A DNA stretch of 64,000 nt from Galeopsis tetrahit. Lineage: Eukaryota; Streptophyta; Magnoliopsida; Lamiales; Lamiaceae. The notes beneath the pieces are model-generated. The model did no database searches. It worked only from the letters and a program-made list of their open reading frames with translations, and was not told the origin of the DNA. The stretch is from NCBI GenBank assembly GCA_963675135.1, contig OY776129.1, forward strand, positions 59,893,028-59,957,027. Direction: 5' to 3'. Within the stretch, counting starts at the first letter, position 1. Each line of letters starts with the position of its first letter. The position numbers were made by a program, and so were the translations under genes. Below, one piece after another: positions 56,404 to 64,000 of the stretch.

Positions 56404-56584
56404 AAAATTACACTGATTATCATTCATTTTTTTCCCTCTCTACCTTTTCTATCTACATTTTTTCTACCTTTTCTATCTACATTTTTTTATACTTTTTTAC
56501 ATTTTTCACAAAAAATTTACATAAAATGTTTTATTCCTTAAAAAAAAAAAAGAAAAAAGCATCCCCTAAACATAAATCTTAAAA

Positions 56585-56606
56585 GGGTGGGGGTGGGGGT
56601 GGGGGT
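56585..56606 (+). repeat. G-rich tract with G-quadruplex potential
   Basis: GGGTGGGGGTGGGGGTGGGG and a final GT gives four G-runs separated by single T residues, the classical short-loop quadruplex pattern. It lies in spacer between two retroposons. Confidence 0.8.
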
Positions 56607-56727
56607 AAAAAAAAAATATTCAATTGAGTACAAAAAAAAAAAAAAATTATCAATGAAATATTGTTTTCTTAAAAGAAATTTCAATTTAATTTATTTCTAA
56701 ATAATTTGATAAACTAATTTAATTAAG

Positions 56728-57930
56728 TTTTTTTTTTTTTTTGACATGGTTACAAAGATCATATAACAAAAGTCTAATCCAAGCTCTAAGCTCAAGATCT
56801 TCAAACCAGACAGATTCAAACGGAGTCGTTGTCACCACCAATCGTGAGGAAGTAATTCAACGAGCGAATACTTTGTCCACAACAGAATCATAGATCTCAA
56901 TTTCTCGAATCGAGACACCCCACACTAAGGTATCAACAAATCAAGAAGTCTAAAGATAGAAAAATAAAGACAAAGAATCACCGAGCGCCATAACATCCAA
57001 GGGTCAGTCCAAAAAAAGAAAATCAGGAACCAACCACCCAACATCACAAAATCCTCAAACTCCACAAAGGCAACACCAAAAGAGCTCTAGGCACTGCCAA
57101 ACACCACCCGGGAAGAAACACCACAAGGGAATAAGTATAACCACAAGGGAAGAAAAACCACCACAAAAGGGTGAAGGGGCTTCGGAACAAAAACTGAACA
57201 TCTATTCTAAGAAAACAAAAAAACCTGCAGAAATCAACCAGAAAAAAACAGAAACAACTAAAAAAGCAAGAAAATAAAAAACTAAAATAAATACAGAAAA
57301 TAAAAGGGATCAACGGATAGCCCACCCAATCGGCCACCGTAGCGGCGTCGGGGAGGATTTATCCATTGATCCCAACTAAAAACCTAAAAAGAAACCCCTA
57401 ACCCCACTTGATGATGTGCTGAAAAAGATTAAGGGCATGATTGGTATGGGGAAATGGACTTAGAATGGAATGAGCATTAATGGACCTATTCCTAATCTCA
57501 TGATTGGTATATTTTTTTACACAGAATCGTGATTTCTCGTGGAATGGTGATTCTCAAAAATAAAGAATTTTGATTCCTCTCCATCCCCATATCTTTACCC
57601 ATTCCATTCTACGTGAAATCAAATTATTTTTATTTTCTAAAATAAAAAAATCATTAAAAAAATATTTTTACAAAGTTATCCTTATCAACAATTAAAAAGA
57701 TTTTCATTAATCCTCTTATCCAACCTTAATCCACGATTAAATACGATATTCATTAACCTTCTTTAACCAAGAGGGAAGGATGCTGAGAAAGAACGCAGAA
57801 GAGAAGAACGTTGAGAAAAAAACGCAGAAAAGAAGAACGCTGAGAAAAAAACGCAGAAGAGAAGAACTAGTCAAAGAATAGTAGTGTATTGTTGTTCTAT
57901 ATATATATATACAGAAGAACTCTCTGTTTC

Positions 57931-57967
<37 letters not shown>

Positions 57968-58645
57968 TATATACTACTATGTTTCATTTTTGCTGTAATA
58001 TATATACTATGTTTCGTTTTTGCTTTTATATATATATATTTCATGATTACATCTTATAATAATGGGTAAAAATGTATATCATTTTTTTTAAATGAACGAT
58101 TATTTATATTTAGTTTTATTATTAAAATAATAGCATATTAACCAATTTAATATGTTTCTATAAAATATGTATAAGGGTATTTTAGTCATTTAAAATAAAC
58201 CTTTTACATTATTTTGCATTCATTTTATTATACCAATCATGAGAATGGAATCAATCAAGGAATGATTTTTCCATTCCTTGTCAATACCAATTATGAGAAT
58301 GACCATTCAGATTTTCATTCCATTCATGAGTTTATTCCATTCAGTCACATTTTCATTCAGTCATACCAATCATGCCCTAAGAGACAGCATCACGACAAGC
58401 GGCGGTGTGGTGGCGCGACCGGCGGCGGGGCAGCGGCGCGACGAACAATGCTTAAACACGATGAGCGGTGCGGCTACCCATTTTTCCTTCTAAATTAGAT
58501 CTCTTTAAAAATCTATATGATAGTGATGGTGTGGATGTGGGATGAATTGGAGAGGAGGAGGAGCTTGAGTGGAGGTTAAGGCAGTGGGCGGTGGAAATTT
58601 TAGAGAGAAGGCAGAGAGAATTCTAGAGAGAGGAGTTTATGCCTT
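56728..58645 (-). mobile_element. Poly(A) retroposon family, copy 3, interrupted
   Basis: Flanked by the perfect 15-bp repeat ACTAATTTAATTAAG (56713-56727 and 58646-58660). On the minus strand it starts with CTCTCTAGAATTCTCTC, a variant of the family leader, then a GC-rich section (58385-58470), and is interrupted by a 945-bp Harbinger-type element. It continues with CCACTTGTGGTTATAC-like and ACCTTAGTGTGGGGTGTC blocks (the latter at about 56916-56933) to a poly(A) at 56728-56742. Without the insert it is about 970 bp, the longest of the three copies. Confidence 0.8.
57433..58377. mobile_element. Harbinger/Tourist-type non-autonomous element
   Basis: A 945-bp element. The ends GGGCATGATTGGTATG and, inverted, GGGCATGATTGGTATG are identical over 16 bases. 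The target duplication is TAA on both sides (57430-57432 and 58378-58380), as expected for PIF/Harbinger. Inside are three tandem ~30-bp units of GAAAAAAACGCAGAA(A/G)AGAAG (57781-57865) and several TA microsatellites (57899-57963). No transposase is encoded. Subterminal repeats of ATGATTGGTAT and GAATGGAATGA variants are visible. Confidence 0.9.
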
Positions 58646-58660
58646 ACTAATTTAATTAAG

Positions 58661-58997
58661 TTAGGTGTGAAAAAGAGTGTAGACCATTTAAAACAGTCTT
58701 GGATGATTATAAAAACTCAATTTTTAACATAAAGAAAACTTTTGTTAATATTTTATGCCTGAAAATATATATCAGTTGATTTAGTGCATAACTGCTTACG
58801 TAGTGTGTAATTTTATAAAATGACATATATAATGTATGAATATTAGGTAATATTAAAATTGTAAAAACACAAGAAGTTATACTGGTCAAGAGACTTGACT
58901 CATACGTTCACTCCACATACTCGGTTGTGAATTAATCCCTCAAACGAGAAATGCTTGGATTTTAAGTGTCAAGGGACACTTTTGAACTTATCACATT
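58661..58997. other. AT-rich spacer
   Basis: Nothing recognisable is seen before the Gypsy fragment. Confidence 0.4.
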
Positions 58998-59177
58998 TCA
59001 CGAGTTTCGTTCATGCACACTTTCGAACCCCTTTGTGAGGTCCCCGATATAGGACGTCAACGCGGAGATCGCGACACGAACTTCAGCCAAACCCGAACCC
59101 AAAACCTTGACCTCCTTCTCCAACGCTGACACGGACGTTTCGACGGCGTCCAATCGAGTCTCGCTACGAGTCGTCAT
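58998..59177 (-). pseudogene. Gypsy-type Gag N-terminal stub
   Basis: Just inside an LTR, a 59-codon minus-strand frame starts MTTRSETRLDAVETSV and continues as a heptad-like helix (SALEKEVKVLGSGL, AEVRVAISALTSYIG) before a stop at 58998-59000. This is the coiled N terminus typical of plant Gypsy Gag proteins. All downstream domains are lost. Confidence 0.6.
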
Positions 59178-59202
59178 GGAAACCGAGCAGGTCGGACCAA
59201 AT

Positions 59203-59473
59203 TGTTGGAGTTAATGAAGAAGAGCACGTAAATTCCCGGGAGCTACTCCCGTCCAAGCCAATGGCCGAAAACTCTAATAATTTGATAGATAGATTTGCCC
59301 AATAGGGCAGCACACAATACTTATAAGTTCATGGCCCGAGCCAATTGCTTCAATACACATAAAAGAAAATAACAAAATAACTCAAAAGGAAATAAATCGA
59401 ATACTAAGGAAAACATGCCAAAACACTCCTCCGTCTTCACTTACGCCTCTCATACACCCTAAGAGGCGTATCA
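59203..59473 (-). mobile_element. Short LTR attached to the Gag stub
   Basis: The minus-strand ends are TGATACGCC and CTCCAACA (271 bp). The next minus-strand bases (ATTTGGTCCGACCTGC, 59187-59202) would be the primer-binding region, followed by the Gag stub. This is the 5' end of an LTR element whose remainder is deleted. No target duplication can be checked. Confidence 0.6.
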
Positions 59474-60173
59474 GTTATGTCTAAGTTTTGATTGCTGGGT
59501 GTTGAAATTATGTGGATGATTAGTAGATTAATGTAATAATTGCATGATTAACCTATGTCTTGTTGGTTGATTGAAGTTGGTGAAGGTTTTGAAGCTCATA
59601 CTCATGTTGTTGAAGTTGATGACTCTCCCTTCTTGCATTTATTATTTTAGTTATGTCTAAGCTTTGATTGTTTTGGGTGTTGAAATTATGTGTATAATTA
59701 GTAGATTAATGTAATAATTGCATGATTAACATATGTCTTGTTGGTTGATTGAAGTTGTTGAAAGAGGTGGAGATGATGACAATTATGAAGATCATACTCA
59801 TATGGTTGAAGCTCCCTTTCCTACTACTGGTGGTGATGATGTTCCTTTCTCTCCTAGAGGTGATATATTTCAATAGTTCTAAATTCATGTTTGGTAGTTT
59901 ATTTTACATGTGTTTTCTTGCATTTATTATTTTAGTTATGTGCTTTGATTGCTGGGTGTTGAAATTATGTGGATAATTAGTAGATTAATATGAAATTTAC
60001 AATGGTGGCCTCCCCCGCCCTAGTCTCACTAGCCTTACGGCTCGGGGCATTTCAATTAGGACCTGCACCCCCACTGGTTCTCAGAGCTCCTCCTCCCGTC
60101 TTGCGTCTCCTGGCATTTCGAGGAGAACCTCCACCCCACTCGTGCTCAGAGCTCCTCCTCCTCCCCACTAAAA

Positions 60174-60611
60174 TTGGCTAATTTATTCATAGTGGAGGTT
60201 ACAATCAACGACATCGTTGCTAATGCACTAATTGATAGTGGAGCAAATTGCTGTCCAGACTTCGCGGTTGAGGTTGGACTTGTTCAAGAAGTTTGTGTGT
60301 GTGAATTTTATCAGGGCAACATATCTATTATGACCACAAAAACAGTGTGCCTATCGGTGCCACTGATTTTCAACGGAGTCGACCATAACTTTATGGTCGT
60401 AGTTCTCCCGAAAAATGTTTCAACCAATCTGGTTTTAGGAATGTTATTTCTCTTAAGTATAAGAGAAACGATGTTATACTGGGAGGATGGTGACATGACT
60501 TTCGAGTTGGAAGGAAAGACAACCTTCCTCTTCTCTCTCAGGCCAGGTAAAAAGGATGAGTCTAAGGATGATAAAAAGGATGAGTCTGAGAATGAGGACC
60601 TTTCCAGGTGA
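60174..60611 (+). pseudogene. Retropepsin-like aspartic protease fragment
   Basis: An open frame of about 145 codons without an ATG start (it opens at a TTG). NDIVANALIDSGANCC holds the DSG active-site triad, and NLVLGMLFL further on fits the second conserved region of retropepsins. The tail is acidic (KKDESKDDKKDESENED) and merges into the minisatellite. The Pro-rich stretch just upstream (59990-60170) contains a doubled block with CTCAGAGCTCCTCCTCC. It looks like a scrap of an LTR element or other reverse-transcribing element. It cannot act alone, and the source family is not resolved. Confidence 0.55.
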
Positions 60612-60860
60612 AAGGGAAGAGTTTGAGGATGAGGATGTCCAGGTGAAAGGGAGATGAGGATTGTCCAGGTAAAAGGCAGAGTCTGAAGATGAGTATTGTC
60701 CAGGTGAAAGGAAGAGTCTGAGGATGAGGACTGTCTAGGTGAAAGGGAAGAGTTTGAGAATGAGGACCTTTCCAGGTGAGAGTTTGAAAATGAGGACCTT
60801 TCCAGGTGAAAGTGAAGAGTTTGAGGATGAGGATGTACAGGTGAAAAGAGAAGAGTATTG
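60545..60860 (+). repeat. Minisatellite, ~38-bp unit
   Basis: Variants of GGTGAAAGGGAAGAGTTTGA, GGATGAGGAC and CTTTCCA recur about seven times with small gaps. The first units lie within the acidic tail of the protease frame, so the array probably grew from coding sequence. Confidence 0.75.
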
Positions 60861-61698
60861 TCCTTTTTTTTTTAGAATGTCGGTTTTACGGATCAGTTAT
60901 TTAATATACTCATATTGTTGAAGCTCCCCTTCCTACTATGATGTTTGGTAGTTTATTTTACATGTGTTTTCTTGTATTTATTATTTTAGTTATGTCTAAT
61001 TAAGCTTTGATTGCTGGGTGTTGAAATTATGTGGATAATTAGTAGATTAATGTAATAATTGCATGATTAACCTATGTCTTGTTGGTTGATTGAAGTTGGT
61101 GAAGGTTTTGAACCTCATATTCATGTTGTTGAAGTTGATGACTCTCCCTTCTTGCATTTATTATTTTAGTTATGTCTAAACTTTGATTGTTTTGAGTGTT
61201 GAAATTATGTGTATAATTAGTAGATTAATGTAATAATTGCATGATTAACATATGTCTTGATTGAAGTTGCTGAAAGGGGTGGAGATGATGACAATTATGA
61301 ATATCATACTCATATTGTTGAAGCTCCCTTTCCTACTACTACGTGATGATTCTCGTGGTGGTGATAATGTTCCTTTCTCTCCTAGAGGTGATATATTTCA
61401 ATAGTTCTAAATTCATGTTTGGTAGTTTATTTTACATGTGTTTTCTTGCATTTATTATTTTAGTTATGTCTAAGCTTTGATTGTTGGGTGTTGAAATTAT
61501 GTGGATAATTAGTAGATTAATGTAATAATTGCATTTGCATGATTAACCTATGTCTTGTTGGTTGATTGAAGTTGGTGAAGGTTTTGAAACTGTTGTTGAA
61601 GTTGATGACTCTCCCTTCTTGCATTTATTATTTTAGTTATATCTAAACTTTGATTGTTTTGGGTGTTGAAATTATGTGTATAATTAGTAGATTAAGTA

Positions 61699-61823
61699 TG
61701 TTGGTTTTGACCACATTTTGGAAATTATACGAGTATAATTTCTTGGGATCATAACTTAGTTGTCTCGTTGAACCAAGTTCTTGGGATCCTCCAGTCAGCA
61801 TGGACGAGTTACCGCTATGAACA
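61699..61823 (-). repeat. Very short 3' LTR of Copia element 2
   Basis: The minus-strand ends are TGTTCATAGC and AAACCAACA, giving only 125 bp. This boundary is inferred from the TG...CA ends and the adjacent polypurine run. The partner LTR is outside the window and would be needed to confirm it. Confidence 0.6.
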
Positions 61824-61827
61824 CCCT

Positions 61828-64000
61828 TTAATGTGTGGGTTTTAACCCCATTCCCCTTACCGCACTATACATTTGATCTCGGTTAATGCCTTTTGTAAGC
61901 GGATCCACAATATTTTCTTTTGACTTCACATAGTCAATGGAGATTACTCCACTTGAGATCAAATGTCTAACGGTGTTGTGTCTCCGACGAATGTGTCGAG
62001 ATTTACCGTTATACATATTACTTTGTGCCCTCCCAATAGCCGACATGCTATCATAGTGTATCATCACTGGAGGCACTGGTTTGTTCCAATCAGGAATATC
62101 CTCTAAGAAGTTTCGAAGCCATTCTGCTTCTTCACTAGCTTTGTCCAATGCAATGAACTCTGATTCCATTGTGGAACGAGCTATGCAAGTTTGCTTAGAG
62201 GATTTCCATGACACTGCTCCTCCACCTATAGTGAATACATATCCACTAGTAGACTTGGAGTCTTTTGAATCAGATATCCAATTGGCATCAGTGTATCCTT
62301 CCAACACTGCTGGATATTTTGTATACAAGATTCCAAAACTTAGCGTATGTTTCAAATACCTAAGGACTCTCATCAGAGCCTTACAATGAATCTTGTTGGG
62401 GTTGCTCGTGAATCTACTGAGCTTACTGACTGAGTATGCTATATCAGGTCGTGTACAATTCGTTAAGTACATTAGACTTCCAATAATTGTAGCATACTTA
62501 TGTTGATCTACTGGGTCTCCCTTATTTTTGGCTAAGTGCACATTTGGATCCACGGGAGTGTTAGCCGGGGGAACGTCAAAGACATCAAATTTTCTAAGCA
62601 CATTCTCAACATAATGAGCTTGTGTTAGAACAATTCCGTCAGGAGTTCTAGAGATCTTTATCCCTAGTATGACGTCTACTAGACCCATATCTTTCATGTC
62701 AAAATTTAGTTTCAACATGTTCTTAGTTTTCATGATTATATCATGATTGCTTCCCGTTATTAGCATGTCATCTACGTACAGACACACTATCACATATTCT
62801 TCGTGTGTGCCCTTAATGTAAACAAATTTGTCACACTCATTCGTTTTGAAGCCATTTGATAACATCACTGTATCAAATTTCGCATGGCATTGGAGATGTG
62901 CTTGTTTTAGTCCGTACAAGGACTTAACAAGTTTGCACACCTTGTTCTCCTGGCCAGGTATAACAAACCCTTCAGGTTGTTCCATGTATATCTCCTCATC
63001 TAATTCCCCATTTAGGAATGCCGTTTTTACATCCATTTGGTGTATCTCAAGGTTGTGCAATGCTGCAATAGCAATGAGCACTCTAATAGATGTAATTCTC
63101 GTTACAGGAGAATACGGGTCGAAGAAATCGTATCCCTCCTTCTGTTTGAACCCTTTTGCTACTAAACGAGCTTTGTACTTATCAATTGATCCATCAGCCT
63201 TATACTTTCTCTTTAGGATCCATTTACATCCTAAAGTTTTACAACCTGGTGGAAGATCAACTATCTCCCAAGTATGATTGTGCATGATAGACTCAATTTC
63301 GCTGTTTATAGCCTCTTTCCAGAGAGGAGCATCTGGACTAGACAGTGCCTCTTGAACTGTCCAAGGTTCATTTTCCATCATGTATGATAGAAAATCTGGC
63401 CCAAAGGACTTTTCCTTTCTGGCCCTTTTACTGCGTCTTGGTTCTTCATCAACCTTAGGTTCCGCATTAACCTCTGGTGAACCAATTGCAGTTTCATAAG
63501 TTCTCTTATGTGAATTTACTTCTTCCCTTTGATTCTTAGGGAATATGTTCTCGAAGAACACAACATTTCTTGACTCGATAGTCATTCCTACGTTCATCTC
63601 CGGAACGTTTGATTTGTGCACCAGGAATCGATATGCACTACTATTATGTGCATACCCAATGAAGATGCAATCGACCGTTTTTGGTCCTATTTTTACTTGT
63701 TTTGGCTTAGGTACTTCAACCTTCGCCAGACACCCCCACACTTTAAGGTAATTGTAGGACGAGATTCTACCCTTCCATAATTCATATGGAGTTTTATCCA
63801 ATTTCTCGTGTGGTAACTTATTAAGAATATAGTTGGCTGAAAGTATGGCTTCCCCCCACATGTTCTGGGGTAAGCCCGAACTAATCAACATAGCGTTCAT
63901 CATCTCTTTCAGAGTTCTATTCTTGCGTTCTGCAACGCCATTTGATTGAGGTGAGTATGGAGTCGTTGTTTGATGAATGATGCCATTTTGGGAGCAAAAT
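61828..64000 (-). CDS. Copia polyprotein 2, partial (integrase end, RT, RNase H)
   Basis: An open frame from the window edge to the stop at 61828, about 724 codons. It enters in the integrase ([16 protein letters not shown] near 63940) and passes the integrase C-terminal region ([14 protein letters not shown]) and a basic linker ([16 protein letters not shown]). It then holds the reverse transcriptase ([50 protein letters not shown]) and RNase H ([21 protein letters not shown]). No stops or frame changes occur. KQAHLQCH replaces the usual KQAP.QWH near the reverse transcriptase centre, which may weaken function. It is a different lineage from the element at 7.1-12.9 kb. Confidence 0.93.
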   Translation of the reverse strand, partial: FCSQNGIIHQTTTPYSPQSNGVAERKNRTLKEMMNAMLISSGLPQNMWGEAILSANYILNKLPHEKLDKTPYELWKGRISSYNYLKVWGCLAKVEVPKPKQVKIGPKTVDCIFIGYAHNSSAYRFLVHKSNVPEMNVGMTIESRNVVFFENIFPKNQREEVNSHKRTYETAIGSPEVNAEPKVDEEPRRSKRARKEKSFGPDFLSYMMENEPWTVQEALSSPDAPLWKEAINSEIESIMHNHTWEIVDLPPGCKTLGCKWILKRKYKADGSIDKYKARLVAKGFKQKEGYDFFDPYSPVTRITSIRVLIAIAALHNLEIHQMDVKTAFLNGELDEEIYMEQPEGFVIPGQENKVCKLVKSLYGLKQAHLQCHAKFDTVMLSNGFKTNECDKFVYIKGTHEEYVIVCLYVDDMLITGSNHDIIMKTKNMLKLNFDMKDMGLVDVILGIKISRTPDGIVLTQAHYVENVLRKFDVFDVPPANTPVDPNVHLAKNKGDPVDQHKYATIIGSLMYLTNCTRPDIAYSVSKLSRFTSNPNKIHCKALMRVLRYLKHTLSFGILYTKYPAVLEGYTDANWISDSKDSKSTSGYVFTIGGGAVSWKSSKQTCIARSTMESEFIALDKASEEAEWLRNFLEDIPDWNKPVPPVMIHYDSMSAIGRAQSNMYNGKSRHIRRRHNTVRHLISSGVISIDYVKSKENIVDPLTKGINRDQMYSAVRGMGLKPTH

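Larger units (their letters stand above)
59475..61698 (+). repeat. Alternating A/B module array with exon-like pieces
   Basis: Two related modules alternate, each starting TTATGTCTAA(A/G)CTTTGATTG and ending GCATTTATTATTTTAG: A (about 175 bp) at 59475-59650, 60990-61169 and 61464-61636; B (about 290 bp) at 59651-59935 and 61170-61463. Broken modules lie at 59936-59990, about 60905-60989 and 61637-61698. Module B has a short frame giving GGDDDNY, then E(D/Y)HTH and VEAPFPTT. Module A gives EGFEAHTHVVEVDDSPF, a related peptide. The array is split by the protease fragment and ends where Copia element 2 inserted. The origin is unknown. It may be duplicated exon-intron units of a gene or transposon. 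Confidence 0.65.
61699..64000 (-). mobile_element. Copia element 2, 3' part, continuing past the window
   Basis: The element reads on the minus strand. Its 3' LTR (61699-61823) is followed inward by a short polypurine run (AAAGGG, minus strand) and then by the polyprotein stop. The rest of the element, including the 5' LTR, lies beyond 64000. It inserted into the A/B array, truncating the last B module. Confidence 0.85.

Noticed and set aside
57044..57337. 97-codon minus-strand hydrophobic frame
   Set aside because: It is T/C-rich sequence of retroposon copy 3. The frame is not conserved among copies.
59990..60181. 63-codon Pro/Leu-rich open frame
   Set aside because: It is low complexity with an internal duplication; it is more likely noncoding or out-of-frame Gag sequence upstream of the protease fragment.

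Overview
The window is nuclear DNA of a flowering plant, almost certainly a eudicot. It is AT-rich and holds spliced genes with GT-AG introns, plant-type gene families (an ALGGH-type C2H2 zinc finger, arabinogalactan-peptide-like proteins, an organelle-type RNase H with a viroplasmin domain) and a dense load of plant transposons (Copia, Gypsy, L1-type LINEs, tRNA-derived SINEs, Stowaway, Tourist/Harbinger, MULE). An asterid, possibly Lamiales, is a guess from the general look of the repeats and genes.

Five host genes can be supported: a C2H2 zinc-finger regulator (14292-14795, +), a two-exon OB-fold protein (21812-23057, +), two paralogous histidine-rich AGP-peptide-like genes (23919-24152, - and 43276-43479, -), and an eight-exon RNase H1-type gene (26234-28585, -) whose exons join in frame to 331 codons plus a stop. 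The two AGP-peptide genes lie in collinear paralogous blocks (23.8-25.6 plus 36.2-36.7 kb against 43.1-43.9 plus 45.7-47.2 kb). Different transposons have since split each block.

Layout. 0.5-1.3 kb: solo LTR. 1.3-4.8 kb: decayed MULE carrying a PB1-like domain gene and nested LINE tails. 4.8-7.1 kb: AT-rich spacer. 7.1-12.9 kb: complete young Copia element with an uninterrupted 1325-aa polyprotein. 12.9-14 kb: SINE and LTR debris. 14.3 kb: zinc-finger gene. 15.4-20.2 kb: MULE-like element, Stowaway, tandem repeats, a long-TIR element and a poly(A) retroposon. 21-23.1 kb: OB-fold gene. 23.9-25.4 kb: AGP gene, SINE, Stowaway. 26.2-28.6 kb: RNase H gene. 29.3-33.9 kb: LINE 1. 33.9-34.8 kb: second poly(A) retroposon. 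34.9-36.2 kb: tandem duplication and MITEs. 36.9-43.0 kb: LINE 2 with two ORFs. 43.3 kb: second AGP gene. 43.9-47.1 kb: 30-bp array, Pack-MULE-like element and second long-TIR element. 47-54 kb: gene-poor spacer. 54.4-55.7 kb: second solo LTR. 55.7-58.6 kb: LINE tail with nested Stowaway, then a third poly(A) retroposon with a nested Harbinger-type element. 59-61.7 kb: Gypsy scrap and an alternating repeat array interrupted by a protease fragment. 61.7-64 kb: second Copia element running off the window.

The most notable structures are a three-copy, apparently non-coding poly(A) retroposon family with 9-15 bp target duplications, two non-autonomous TIR families each present twice, the LINE 2 ORF1/ORF2 ATGA overlap, and the alternating array at 59.5-61.7 kb. 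Element boundaries, target duplications and exon joins were read by eye, and no database was searched.
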